64,000 bases of DNA, taken from positions 479,263 through 543,262 of the forward strand of contig WTPW01000083.1 of the NCBI GenBank assembly GCA_009809945.1, read 5' to 3'. Positions within the stretch are counted from its first letter, which is position 1. The number at the start of each line of letters is the position of its first letter. Below, in pieces: positions 44,030 through 55,483 of this stretch. This DNA is from Gigaspora margarita. Lineage: Eukaryota; Glomeromycota; Glomeromycetes; Diversisporales; Gigasporaceae. The notes under the pieces are model-generated. The model was given only the letters and a program-made list of their open reading frames with translations, made no database searches and was not told the origin of the DNA. The position numbers and the translations under genes are program-made.

Positions 44030-44239
44030 CCCCAAAATTCTGGTTTGGAATACTTCAGAGTGCATCAGAATCATAGTCAGTTGGATCGGAATTGTTCAAG
44101 ATCATAAAAAATTTTACTAATAAATCATTAAGTAAAAAATGCCCAGCTGATAATTATGCTATAGAACCTGCTAACAAATTGGGCTAAACACTAACCTAGA
44201 TCTGACACATCCAACCCCAGAATTTTGGGGACCCTCCTG
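44030..44239. mobile_element. MITE-A, copy 4 (inverted), complete
   Basis: 210 bp, CAGGGGCGTCCCCAAAATTC and inverse of CAGGAGGGTCCCCAAAATTC, flanked by TA. The segment 43940-44029 between copies 3 and 4 is a MITE-B fragment (TTGAAAATTAGTGGGACACA). Confidence 0.85.
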
Positions 44240-44724
44240 TAAAATTCTAATTTTTCAATAATTTTCGGCCAATATATTATTGCAGTATGTTTTGTACTGC
44301 CCAAAAATTATATTATCAAAAGAGTGTTGCTAACTTACCCCCTAGTGATATTACTCGGTCACGTGATAATATATAATTAGCCAATAATATTTGTGTTACA
44401 TACAATACAAAAAATAAACTAATAATTAATTAAAAATAAAATATATATATATACTATAGTAAATACAATGGTTTTCTGTACTATATAAATACTAGCTCTA
44501 CTTAGTTCAAAAAACTTGATCTGAATAAGCTACATAACAACATTCTGTGCACTAACAAAAAATGCTGAGGAGGTAATTTTACCTATAGCACTCTCTAATC
44601 CTAACCCTGTTCCTAACCCTAACCCTAAAAAGATTTTTATCAGATCGTGACATGACAGAACTTTTTTTGCTATAGCTAGTGTAACTATTAAGGTGGGGGA
44701 GCGTATACGTTTTACCAATTTAAC

Positions 44725-45060
44725 TCTAATAGTTACTAGGAGATAGTTTCTGATTTACTTGAATAAAGGTCTCTTCAGCACTACACTAGCTTACTTCCTT
44801 TATTTTTCTTAAGTAAAATCGAAGAGAACTTCTCTACTCGTATTCTATAGTATTGTATTGGGTTCTATTGTATTGGATTGTGGTCGATTTTTTTATTGAA
44901 GTCAAATTCATTCGTTTATATACATTTGAATTTAATATACAATACGTTGTTGTGTTGTTTGGCACATCAATGTGCTGTTTAACACGTTACATGACGGTAC
45001 AACTAAGCCTAGCATGTTGACGTGCTATTGAGAATGTTTATAATCCACGCCCCTTAACAC
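44725..45060 (-). mobile_element. Possible solo LTR fossil
   Basis: Read on the minus strand it begins TGTTAAGGGGCGTGG, has GTATATAAACGAATG (TATA-like), TTCAATAAAAAAA and AAATAAAGGAAG (polyadenylation-like) in LTR order. The far end and target duplication are not clear. Copia-like by style only. Confidence 0.35.
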
Positions 45061-45639
45061 ACACACGTTAACATTATGAAGATTTTACAAAAAAGGGGTG
45101 ATTATATATCAATCATTGAGTTTACACGAATTTTAACGAACATTAATAAATTATACAAAAATAGAAATGAAAGTGATCTTAGAGAATTGTGACACTAGGG
45201 TACTTGTACATACATACTTGCATCGTACATAAATAAATACGACCAATTTTGAAAAGAGTAACCAACTACAGCATATAAGTATTGATTATTAATTACAAAA
45301 TTATTTAATCGCAGGATTTATCTTATCTACTCTTTATTTGACATGTCTAGCGTTGTTAGACCTATAAAAACGCCTAAACGTATACCGGCGATAATTCTTG
45401 ATCCCGTGATCAGAATTTAATGAAATTACTACCTTCGTGACCGTCTCGATGCAAGCTTTCGAATGGTACCAAAATCATCTCGATTGGACCGTTCTAGCTC
45501 ACTCTAGTTAAAACTGAATGATTGGTTCTTACAATCGCCCTACTGCGCCCAAATCTTATTGGTCAACTAATACTGCGCCACCCGTGACACAGAATATCGG
45601 ACATTTCGAGTAATCCTAGACATTTGAGTTAATCACAGA

Positions 45640-45960
45640 CATGTCTGTCATTCTAGACATTTGGGACATAACAGTTTTAACATTTATAATTAACATATCT
45701 AATATAGCTGATATTTAGGATATATCTAATATATTTATTATCATTATTATATTTATTATAGCCATTATATTTAGCATTAGCATATATCAAATATATCGAT
45801 TATATAGCTTTCTTTATTTATTATTGTATTTATTTATATTAGCCAAACATGTATAAATACTCAAGGTTTTTCCTTTGCTACAAAGCAGAGTGAAGTCTCT
45901 GGTTTATTGAATAAAAATAGAAGTGAAGTAGTGTGTCTTCACTGAAATACATTTGATAAA
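45640..45960 (+). mobile_element. Possible solo LTR fossil
   Basis: TGTATAAATACTCAAGG (TATA-like) near 45850, then GTCTCTGGTTTATTGAATAAAA (polyadenylation-like) and a T/G-rich tail: the order of an LTR's U3-R-U5. Ends not defined. Confidence 0.3.
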
Positions 45961-46225
45961 ATTCTTAGTATCCTCATATACTATTAATTGTGGCCTCTTT
46001 CATAATTGCAAATCCCCCAAGCCTCTTTACAAAATACTGCCCAAATAACAGTATCCCTTCCGACCCTTGCATACCACAGTAATTAGTGTGAATTACATAA
46101 AGTGTCTCCCTGCATTAGTCACTCTAGTCTCTAGCATTTCTCTAAAGAGGTAGAAATCTAGGTTGACAGCGTATTTATATCTATCAAATATATATCTATG
46201 TCTATACAATTGTTTAACGTTATTG

Positions 46226-49073
46226 CTAATTTGAACAACAAGGGGCATAATGACCTACTTGTTTACATCTTTGGCAATGTCTTTGTCGCTTTGAACTACT
46301 ACCACTGCTATTAGCACTTTGAGCATCATTTAAAACCTGACTAGTTGTATTTGTAATACCACATACTTTTCTCTTATTTGGCACTTCACCTCCTGATTTA
46401 TACCGATTTGGTTGATGTTCCTTATGTTGTATACAGATCAGATCATCAACAATTAGGTTTTCAATACTTCCTTGCCATTTATCTAATTCAACTTTGGTAT
46501 CTCTAATGAATTTTTTCAAATAATTGACAAATTCTTTAACTTTATTTGCCCAAATTGCATAATCAAGAGCCTTTTTGGTGTAATCTATCCCCATACCGTA
46601 CTTTTGCTTAGAACCTTGCTTTTGTGCAACAAATTCTGTTTTTCTAATGACTGAAAGGTGATTAAATAATAAGGGCTGAGAAGGAAGCTGACTCAACGCA
46701 TTTTCAATAATTTGATATACTGGAGCTGAGAAATGAGTTTGTTGATCGATTCTGGCTTTCCTATCATTATACCATCGTTGCGGAATAAAGGTAATATGAA
46801 AACATGCATTCTTCGAATAAGACATAACTCTAAAAAAATGTCTACAGACAATGCCCTGATTAATAAGCCAAAGACAAGTACACAAGTGGGACCCATCATC
46901 AAATAGAATAACATATTGGGGCGTTGTATATAGAGATCAGTGTCTGGTTACTCTCCATACTTCACAAATATTTTTAGATGATATATGACTAATTAATGAA
47001 GCAAATAATGCCTGTGGTTGGTTGTAATTATCTTCTCTACCTATTTCTGATTTATACAAATCATCTTTTTTCTAAAAAAAAACTAAATTATATGCTTTCT
47101 AATCCTTGTTCTGACACTGAAACCAAACTCTAATACTAATATTTACTATGAGTAATAAAAAAGAAACATATGAATTTTAAAAGACTTTCAATTCTAAACC
47201 TCTTACCTCCAATAACGTAGACCAATTATCAATCAAAAAAATGTCATAACAAAGCGATTGTGGCATTTGATCACTCTGCTTTTGGAATATTTGTGGTGTA
47301 AGGTATTCTTTCAACAGCTTGTTCATCACTAGAAAGTATTCTTCCACTATATTAGGTAATCCTTTAGTTGCTATTTCATTTTTAAATTCACTAAATAATG
47401 CTCTCTTTGATTGCTCATCAAATATTGTTTGGATTTCTTCAACAACATCAGATAATTTTGAGCACTGATCAAGCTTTTCTTTCACTATTTTGTTAGAACA
47501 TTCTGCTCATTGTGTGCTCTGAACTCCCACAGTAAAATATCTGCTAACTGTATAACTGGCCCACCATTACTTGCAAGAATATAAGGCATATGTAAGATAT
47601 TGCTGGCAATTAGGGTATTTTTCAATAATTTTAGTCCATCTAATCTCAAATTGTTTTTAACATAAAGAATAACGCATTGACAAAAACTTAGATTGAAATG
47701 ATCCAAACTGGTCTTGTAACTTTCCTTTTAGATGTTTCTTTAAATTTAGATTAATATGAAACATACAATGGAAAAGACGGGTCTTATGATAATTATTTCT
47801 CATAGCTGATATAAAAGCAGGATCTGCATCTGAATATATTACTGTTGGGGTAATTGAACAAGCTGTTTTCAATTCTTCTAAAACCCAGGCAAATGTTACT
47901 TCAGTTTCATCTTCCAACAAAGCCACTGCAACTATTAGATTTTGAAAGTTATTATCGATAACTGTGACTAAAAGCAAGATCATATCAAATTGATTGGTTT
48001 TAGATGTTGTATCAACGATTACAACATCATAAAACCTTTCATAAGCACGTATTTGGGTTGGAGACATCCAAAATAATGCTGTCAATCTTCTCTTATCAGA
48101 ATCGAACCTTAGTTTTACTATCCATGATGGGTCTTCATCTTTATTTAAATACAAATCCATTAAGGTTTGACATGCATCATTTTTGGAGGGCTTTAGCTGC
48201 TTTTTATAATATTGTATCGCGTTGCTCAAGTCCTTTTTGTTTATTGTTTTGTTGGGAAATGATGCATCTAGTAAATTATATTGTGCTGTCATACTTTCCT
48301 CCCTTTAATAGTCCAAAATTCAATCTTTTTAAACATTTCATCAGTTAGACGACGAAATTTTGGGTGCATTCAATAATTAATGGGTTCATATAGTGATTGT
48401 GTTCACCTACTATGGTGTTTATTCGAACTCCAAGAGCAGTTTTAGGAAATGATAAATTGATGTGCCAAGAACAACCAATCATCTCTGAGTTTCTTTCTCT
48501 TCTATCCTCTATTAAAACAACTTTCTTAGCCTGATGTGTACGTGCTTGAGAGCATTCATAAGTTTGTCGACGTGCTATAGTATTATTAGTTGGATCAGTA
48601 GAACAACGTCGTTTACGAAAACAAAATCCTTCTTGTTTGGCATAATCATTAAGGTATGCCTCAGCAATGTTCCATGTTTTGAATTCCATGCCTTCAGTTA
48701 ATTTTAGTACATCTGACTCTTCACTTTTATAATCTAAATCATTTTTTTCTTCATAACTAGTATCGGAACCATTGTCAATTTCGTTTTCATTCAGGACGGT
48801 AATATTGTCATTTTCATTTTTGTTATTATGATTATCCATGACAATAACATCGTCAATTTCGTCTTCATCATTATGATTATCTATGACAGTACTGTGTTCA
48901 ACCCCATATTTCTCATCATCCAAATCATTTTCAAATATAGAAGGAAGAGGATAATATTCAAAGAACGGATATAAATTAGCATTAATCTCCATTATATATG
49001 GGAAAAATAATTGATTAAAAGGAGCTGTGATTAATAATAAATCAGGATTATCAGACCACAACAATTGATACAA
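46226..49073 (-). pseudogene. MULE (Mutator-like) DNA-transposon transposase, decayed
   Basis: Domains in order on the minus strand: acidic D/N/E-rich N-terminus; FAR1-type DNA-binding domain (EFKTWNIAEAYLNDYAKQEG ... CSWHIN ... GEHNH, about 48690-48370); MULE core (YDVVIVDTTSKTNQFD with the first Asp, VIYSDADPAFISAM with the second, HCMFHINLNLKKHL), about 48040-47700; C-terminal SWIM finger CTCLWLINQGIVCRHFF (about 46885-46830); and a terminal CCHC knuckle CQRCKQVGHYAPCC (about 46275-46230). Defects: frame shifts near 48370 and 48305, in-frame stops near 47667, 47565, 47515 and 46940, and an unread stretch about 47075-47170. It would have cut and pasted its own element. Terminal repeats of the parent element were not identified. 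The start may instead be the Met at 48992. Confidence 0.85.
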
Positions 49074-49099
49074 AGTAATTTTTTTTCAAAACGTAATAG

Positions 49100-49620
49100 C
49101 CAGTTAATTGAAAAAAATGATCAGGAAAGTAAGCGAAAAGTAGTATATAAGTGATCAGTAAAATGAAAGCAAGACGCAATACAAAAGGCCAGAAAAGTGA
49201 AGCAAAAGATACAGTGTAGTGAAAGCAAAAAGTAGTGTAAAACGATCAAGAAAACAAAAAGTAATGTATAAACGATCAGGAAAGCAAAAGCAAAAAGTAT
49301 TATATAAGGTATCAAGAGAGTAAAAGCAAAGTAGATATAAAGTGAAAGCAAAAAATATTGTATAGTGAAAGCAAAAAGTAATGTAAACGTATCAGAAAAG
49401 TGTAAATATTGTATAAGTGATTAGGAAAATAAAAGCTAGAAGTAGTATATAAGGATTAGAAAGCAAAAGTAGTATATAAGGATCAGAAAGGTGAAAACAA
49501 AGAATAGTGTAAAACTGTTCACGAAAGTAAAAATGTAAAGTAGTATTTAAGTGATCAGATAGTGAGAGAAAAATAATATAAGAAAGTAAAAACAAAGTAG
49601 TGTATAATCAACAATCCGAA
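49100..49620. repeat. Minisatellite upstream of the MULE gene
   Basis: About fifteen degenerate units of 30-40 bp of the type GATCAGGAAAGYAAAAGCAA AAAGTAGTATATAA. It lies immediately 5' of the transposase start. Minus-strand frames through it encode only L/F/I/Y-rich repeats. Confidence 0.8.
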
Positions 49621-49775
49621 TTACATCAGAATAACGATGCAAAGTATTGATTTATGTTGGGCAAATTTTTTTTTTTCAAGTCTATTTGGATGCAACAGGT
49701 AAGCGATAGTATAATTAAGCGAAACAATATTTAAATGCCAAACAAACTTAATCATTGTTTCGTTATTGAACAGGT

Positions 49776-50080
49776 GGGGCCTTTGCAGTAGAAAGGGCCG
49801 ATACTGGTTTATATACGATTTTGAAAAATCATGTTTGTTTTGTTCAGACTGATCTGGGTTACTCAAAAATTTCGTGATTTGATTGGTCAGTTGTATCAGG
49901 CAATCCCATGATCTATAAAACTCCAAAGAAAGTTTTTTTTAAATAACTCAATTTTTTATTATGCAAATCAATTTCCATTTATAATTAAAAAATGTAGCCC
50001 GTGTCGAAATTTATTCAGATACAACAAAACCTCGATTTTCATTTTTGGGCAGTATCGGCCCTTTCTATTGCAAAGGCCCC
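49776..50080. mobile_element. MITE with GGGGCCTTTGC termini, 305 bp
   Basis: Ends GGGGCCTTTGCAGTAGAAAG and inverse of GGGGCCTTTGCAATAGAAAG, both continuing GGCCGATACTG: 31 bp with one mismatch. AGGT flanks both sides. The minus frame inside is not supported. GC-rich ends stand out against the AT-rich surroundings. Confidence 0.8.
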
Positions 50081-50094
50081 AGGTGATCAAATCT

Positions 50095-50215
50095 TTTTGC
50101 GAGTTAAAATATATTAATTTAACCATCTGGTTAAATTTATAATAGTTAACCACTAGTTAAATTTATAGTATTTAACCAGGTGGTTAAATATTATAAATTT
50201 AACCAGTGGTTAAAA
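50095..50215. repeat. Cluster of TTTAACCA-n-TGGTTAAA palindromes
   Basis: At least four short palindromes (TTAACCATCTGGTTAA, TTAACCACTAGTTAA, TTTAACCAGGTGGTTAAA, TTTAACCAGTGGTTAAA) are separated by TTTATAATA-like spacers. Followed by a partial MITE-B copy ending AATTAGCTGTAAAC near 50318. Confidence 0.75.
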
Positions 50216-50330
50216 TTAGTTATATTCTTATCAAAAACTATACTTTTATTACTGGAAAATAATTACCGAAATTTGCTGACGATTATCACAAATCCCACTA
50301 ATTTTCAAATTAGCTGTAAACTGATTTTTA

Positions 50331-50550
50331 CAGGGCTATCTCCAAATTACTGGGTCAGATGCATCATATCTAGGTTAGTGTTTTGCTCTAGTTGTTATAG
50401 CAAGATTATCAGCTAGGTATTTTTACTTAATAAATAGATATGATTTATTAATAAAATTTTTATTATCTTGGGCAAAATCGATCAATTCTGATCCAACCAC
50501 CATGATCCAATGCACTCTGACATATCCCAACTGGGATTTTAGAGCTCCTG
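50331..50550. mobile_element. MITE-A, copy 5, complete
   Basis: 220 bp between TA dinucleotides: CAGGGCTATCTCCAAATTAC and inverse of CAGGAGCTCTAAAATCCCAG. As at 44030, a MITE-B remnant sits directly beside it. Confidence 0.8.
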
Positions 50551-51589
50551 TATAAGTTGGAGTTGCAAGGTAGTAAATCTGCTTTGTATTTCATCCTAAT
50601 GCTATAATGCAATTATTATATTATATTTAATATAATTATCGATATTACAGTAAATTTTTGATAATAAAAATATAGATTTTGATAATATAATTTTTGCCCA
50701 GTATATTATTTCAGTATAATCTTATACTAGCCAAAATTTTTATTATCGAAAACTACATTTTTATACCGAAAAATAATTGAATTTTATAAAATATAACTCT
50801 ATATTAAGATAGTGGTCAAAAAATTTTGCATTTTATGTAACCTGATCTGATTCGATCATTCAGATTCAGACCTCGAATTGAACCTGCAGAGCATTAATAT
50901 TAGCTTTGTACTGCTAAGTAATATTTTAGCAAAATTCCAATCCAAGCAATTTTTACTTAGTACACTGGTTAGCACGTTTGTTAGTAAAATTTGTTAAAAT
51001 TTTATGATGTCAGGCCAATTATTTAGGTCATAGTGGATCAAGTTACACCGCATGCAAAAGTTTTTGAACATAACTAACCCGCTACTCTATATTGATTCAA
51101 TGTTTCAAAACATAACTGCACTTTTTATAATTGGACCTAAATTAAGAACCCAAATTACTATTTGATTTTTGTAATTATTAATAATTATTATGGGCTCAAA
51201 CAGCGATCTACATGTACAGGGTATTACATCCAAATTACCCAGAAGATTGTATACGAAATACCATAACACCGAAACCGTTAAAGAAATCGAATTGATAAGC
51301 AGACTATCACTCGACTAAGAAATTAATCCACCAAAAAACTGATAAGCATTTAAAGAATCGTGACAATCTGATAAAAATAATCAGATAACCACTGCGAAAA
51401 TAGGAATAATATTAAAAAGCATAATAGTCATAATTTAGAAAGAAATTAAAATAGTATTAGTAAAATATGTGATAAAAGACTTAAGTTAAACTTATAGTAA
51501 ATTACAAAGTATTTAAGAAGTAGATTTCAGACCTAAAAAAATTGTGGTCTTTTATATATCTTATACCCAGATAAAAAATTATATACCTT
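50551..51589. other. AT-rich spacer
   Basis: 50838-51044 has GTAACCTGATC and inverse-type GATCAAGTTAC ends around TTTGTTAGTAAAATTTG, possibly another degraded MITE. 51230-51589 is A-rich and leads into the compact reading-frame block. No gene seen. Confidence 0.45.
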
Positions 51590-51596
51590 CGAATAC

Positions 51597-51716
51597 ATGT
51601 ATACATACCCTATTGAAATTATCTTTATATCAATAGCTTTAACTATATATTGTATACCACTTGTAATTGCTACTTTGATAGTAGTAAACCATTTGATATA
51701 CCAAAATCTACTCTAA
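51597..51716 (+). CDS. 39-residue single-span membrane peptide
   Basis: MYTYPIEIIFISIALTIYCI ... reads as one hydrophobic helix flanked by short tails. It is the first of the row of small membrane frames. Too short to assign; included because its neighbours share size and design. Confidence 0.35.
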   Translation: MYTYPIEIIFISIALTIYCIPLVIATLIVVNHLIYQNLL

Positions 51717-52019
51717 CACTATTAGTATAACAAATCGAGCATACATACATATTATTATATTTAACATATTCTCAAAAGAATTGATAGTATACTTTATTGT
51801 AACCACTATACGATATTATATTTTATTAAATAAAAACTGAATTATTATAAATAGTAATTATCTTTGATAGTAAAAGAGTACTTGTTGGTTATACTCACAT
51901 ATCTATTGAGAACTAGCTACCCTTAAGAAATTACTTAGCTATCTAAAGAAACTAAAGAATAAAAGTTATGCATATAAAGGTGAAATAAATAAAGCTGCAA
52001 CGCCACTATAAAGAAATAA

Positions 52020-52287
52020 ATGAGAATATACAACATTGCAATTATAATAGTTATTATCTGGATAATAATAAGCCTACCACTACCAAAAAGAAACTATCTT
52101 ATACACACTGACATAATAGTTTTATCCATACCAGCACCAGCATCTGCACCATTAACTACAACTGAAAGTATATTCACCTCTACTAAAAGCAAAATTAAAG
52201 CAACTGCAACTACCTCTACTCAACCAAGCTAAACAAGCCAACCTGATAACAATAGTAATCTTACTACAATAATTGAAATATTAGCAG
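52020..52287 (+). other. Membrane-protein region cut by the LTR element
   Basis: MRIYNIAIIIVIIWIIISLP gives a signal-like or anchor helix, followed by a Ser/Thr/Pro/Ala-rich stretch (APASAPLTTTES...). The Gypsy element begins at 52288. Directly after its far end (55062-55160) a plus-strand frame reads ITILALSVLVLICCIKRLRT, a membrane helix with basic stop-transfer residues. The two flanks probably belonged together before the insertion. Fossil part; no family recognised. Confidence 0.45.
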
Positions 52288-52708
52288 TATCACAACCATT
52301 TACAGTTTGCCGTGTATTGGTGGGTCTTTTGCTAGTAGACTTCACTTGCTTGGCTATATTACTACTAGCGTATCGTGCAGGTACTCCACTTTATATGTTC
52401 AAACAGATATCAGTATATTCACTTAGAAAATTGCGAAACTAATACTATCGAATGCTTAAAGCTAAAAAGCTACTACGAGCATCAAAAAAGCTAGGCACTT
52501 TCCCCTTGGGATCGATGCCTTATTCATTATTATTATTTACTATTTACATTTTGCGTCACTGACTATTACATAATTATTACGCATCGTTCATGCATCAACA
52601 TTTAGACTTTTAATTAAAGTCATGCAAAATCCCGAAATCACTGATCACGCCATTCCCAGGTCCCGATCGGTACCACAAAATCCTGGGGTAATGGATTTAA
52701 CCACGACA
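52288..52708 (-). repeat. LTR (3' end in element orientation)
   Basis: 421 bp; on the plus strand TATCACAACCATTTACAG to TTAACCACGACA. Partner at 54641. Confidence 0.9.
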
Positions 52709-53419
52709 TGAGCTAGACCCCCCAGAACTTTGTCCCCGAAGTTTCCAACTAACACAAATCCCAATTATTCTATGCATTACTCGTTTTACCAACTATTCAT
52801 CCCAACCTAACACTAATTACATAAATAAATAAACACATAAAAAAATAATCAATGTTCGACCTTACACTAAAAAAATTTTTTTTTTTTTTACGCTTCGGCA
52901 TCCATGTTGCTGACTGTTCATGATTACAACTTACTTTGGTACTCTTTACCGACTGTGCATAATCAAGACCTTACTTCGGTATTCATATTACCAACTGTCA
53001 TAATTTCCTTAATTGTACCTTACTTCAGTATTCGTAATACCAATGGTTCATAATTCGATTGCTTGTTTACAAATTCGATCGATTGGCACGTAAGTCACGT
53101 GCATTATGTGTACCCGACACTCCTTTTTAACGTCCATATTGAGACCTTAGTTCTGCGTTAAAAATAATATCCAACCTTAGTCATTCCATCATCTTTGGTC
53201 TTCGATATCATACCTCTGGCACTATCTACATCATCAGTATTCCCACACATATTTGCATTCACCTCACAAACCCTAGTTATCTTCATTTCACAGTTGCATT
53301 TCATCCCATCTTTATCATTGGACGTTTCATTAGCAGATTTGATATCCAGGGTTACTTCTCTATTTGACTCAGATGGGTATGTAAATCTTCCTACGTTCTG
53401 TTGATATAATCCATCAACA

Positions 53420-54040
53420 CCACTCATTTTGGGAGATTTTTGATAGCAACTGGACGTTTTATCTTTAACCTTTTCAAATCCAATCCCATTTCGATAACTG
53501 ATTCCAAGACCACATTGTCCATCCGAATTTCCTCCTTCAGCACGTTTCACCTCCCGTTCGGACTCCTTTTGTCCTTCATCAGCAGATTTTTGATGATAAT
53601 TGTTTGCCTTATACTAATCTTTTCTGACTCTGTTTCCAGTACAATAATCAGCCATATAAGTTTCATTAGCGTTACTCAGATCAGCTGATTTTTGATTATA
53701 TTCGAATGTTTTCTTTTTTCCTTTGACACCTTGGCCAGGTTTCATTCCATACTGATAGCCAATCTGGTGTCATATTGTCCCTTCAGGCTATCATGCTCAG
53801 CAGATTTTCAGTAATAACCGAATGCTTTATGCTTTTCCACTTCATCATCGATTCGATTTCTATAATGATAACAATTACCAACATTAAGTGCTTCTTCGAC
53901 AAATCCCATCTCTTGATAATTAACGAAGGTCTTACGTTCGTTTATTTTGGCTCTAATTCCATGATGATAACAATGATTTTCATCATACGTTCCGTCAATG
54001 TCACCCACATCTTCTGATTTTTGATAATAATTAATCACTT
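53420..54040 (-). pseudogene. Degenerate Sel1-like repeats carried inside the LTR element
   Basis: Minus-strand peptides show the Sel1 repeat pattern several times: GNSDGQCGLGISYRNGIGFE, YYQKSEDVGDIDGTYDENHC, EALNVGNCYHYRNRIDDE, EYNQKSADLSNANETYMADY. Sel1 repeats (about 36 residues, paired helices) are protein-interaction scaffolds and are abundant in arbuscular-mycorrhizal fungi (family knowledge). Their place between two LTRs suggests capture of a host gene piece. Decayed; no intact product. Confidence 0.65.
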
Positions 54041-54640
54041 GCGTTCACTCTTTTTGACGTCAATGTTTACCTTTTCTTTCATTCTCAATTTATTTTTTAC
54101 AACATTCATATTCCTCCTTCGACTAGCCTTTTTGTATTTCCTGACATCACTGTTTTTTGTATCGACGGACTTCACAAATCTCACATCTTTCAGTTTCAGA
54201 ATTTTCATACATTTGTCTATCGAACTTTCGTTTTCAACACCAATTCCCTGAGCCAAACAATCACGAGCTAAGTTCCCTGGTTTCCTACACATATAGCACA
54301 AACGTGGCCTATAGCGAGTATAGCGATGTAACTTCGCTTGCTTCACTATCAAGACTTTCACGATTTCAACCACCATACCTACCATCCTTTCAACCACTGA
54401 TATCAATCACTCCATGCTCTCCATTTTGTATGTCAACTCCAGGTAACATTCTTTTTTTTTTTGTTTACTTTCGCTAATAATGTCTTTTTCTTTGATCGTC
54501 AACCAACTACAATTGCTGCTGGAGCACTTCTAATTTACTAATCACGGTCAGCAAGACTTTCTTGACCTTGTACTAAGCACCAATACGGTTAATATTAATA
54601 TACTTCTGCGAGTAAGACTTTTCTCTTACCCAGGTCCTTA

Positions 54641-55061
54641 TGTCACGGCCATTTACAGTTTGCCATGTATTGATGGGTCTTTTACTAGTAGACTTCACTC
54701 GCTTGGCTATATGTCTACTAGCGTATCGTGCAGGTACTCCACTTTATACGTTCATACAGATATCAGTATATTCACTTAGAAAATTGCGAAACTAATACTA
54801 TCGAAAGCTTAAAGCTAAAAAGCTACTACGAGTATCAAAAAAGCTAGGCACTTTCCCCTTGGGATCGATGCCTTATTTATTATTATTATTTACTATTTAC
54901 ATTTTGCGTCACTGACTATTACATAATTATTACGCATTGTTCATGCATCAACATTTAGACTTTTAATTAAAGTCATGCAAAATCCTGAAATCACCGATCA
55001 CGCCATTCCCAGGTCCTGATCGGCACTACGAAATCCCGGGGTAATGGATTTAACCACGATA
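54641..55061 (-). repeat. LTR (5' end in element orientation)
   Basis: 421 bp; on the plus strand TGTCACGGCCATTTACAG to TAACCACGATA, followed by GCAG. Partner at 52288. Confidence 0.9.
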
Positions 55062-55483
55062 GCAGCATCGATAACAATATTAGCACTATCCGTACTAGTA
55101 CTAATTTGCTGTATAAAAAGACTTAGAACAAGGAAACAAGCGTATAAAAGGCACTTGTAAATACAGAATCCATCAGTATCACAAGTACAAAGAGGATTAG
55201 CATATCAATATCCTAATACCTGAGACTTACCATTTCAACAGAATATATTCTCAAATCCAATTCCAGAACTAAACAGAAATCAAATAGCAACATTAGCAAG
55301 AAATATCAATCTCAGGAGCTAAGCACAACACAAACAACCTCTACCAACTCCACCTTACTAAAAAAGTAATTTGAAATAAAATTAAAAAGGAAAGTACACC
55401 ATAAAGAAATAGATCAACCAAAAGATAGGAATACCCAGAATAAGAACTAATGCCATAATAACGCAACAGGAACGCGTACAAGT

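Larger units (their letters stand above)
44240..46225. other. Gene-free region with LTR-like stretches
   Basis: 44590-44640 has TAACCCTGTTCCTAACCCTA. Two LTR-like stretches are listed separately. 45580-45680 has several AGACATTTG words, including ACAGACATGTCTGT, a short palindrome. Confidence 0.45.
52288..55061 (-). mobile_element. Ty3/Gypsy-type LTR retrotransposon fossil, non-autonomous
   Basis: Two 421-bp LTRs bracket 1.93 kb; GCAG flanks both ends (4-bp target duplication). Minus-strand orientation is indicated by a polypurine-like GTTCTGGGGGG next to the 52708 LTR border and a CCHC-type knuckle (LCYMCRKPGN...) near the other LTR, as in gag. No reverse transcriptase or integrase is present; the interior is instead largely degenerate Sel1-like repeats. 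LTRs differ by about two dozen positions (about 5%), so the insertion is not recent. Broken, several breaks. It lies inside the virus-like block and is therefore younger than that. Confidence 0.85.

Noticed and set aside
47000-48348. Plus-strand frame near 48.0-48.35 kb
   Set aside because: It is the reverse of the MULE transposase core, which has clear domain motifs on the minus strand.
53158-54400. A standing host Sel1 gene
   Set aside because: The pieces are degenerate and lie wholly between two LTRs of one element; better described as cargo of that element.
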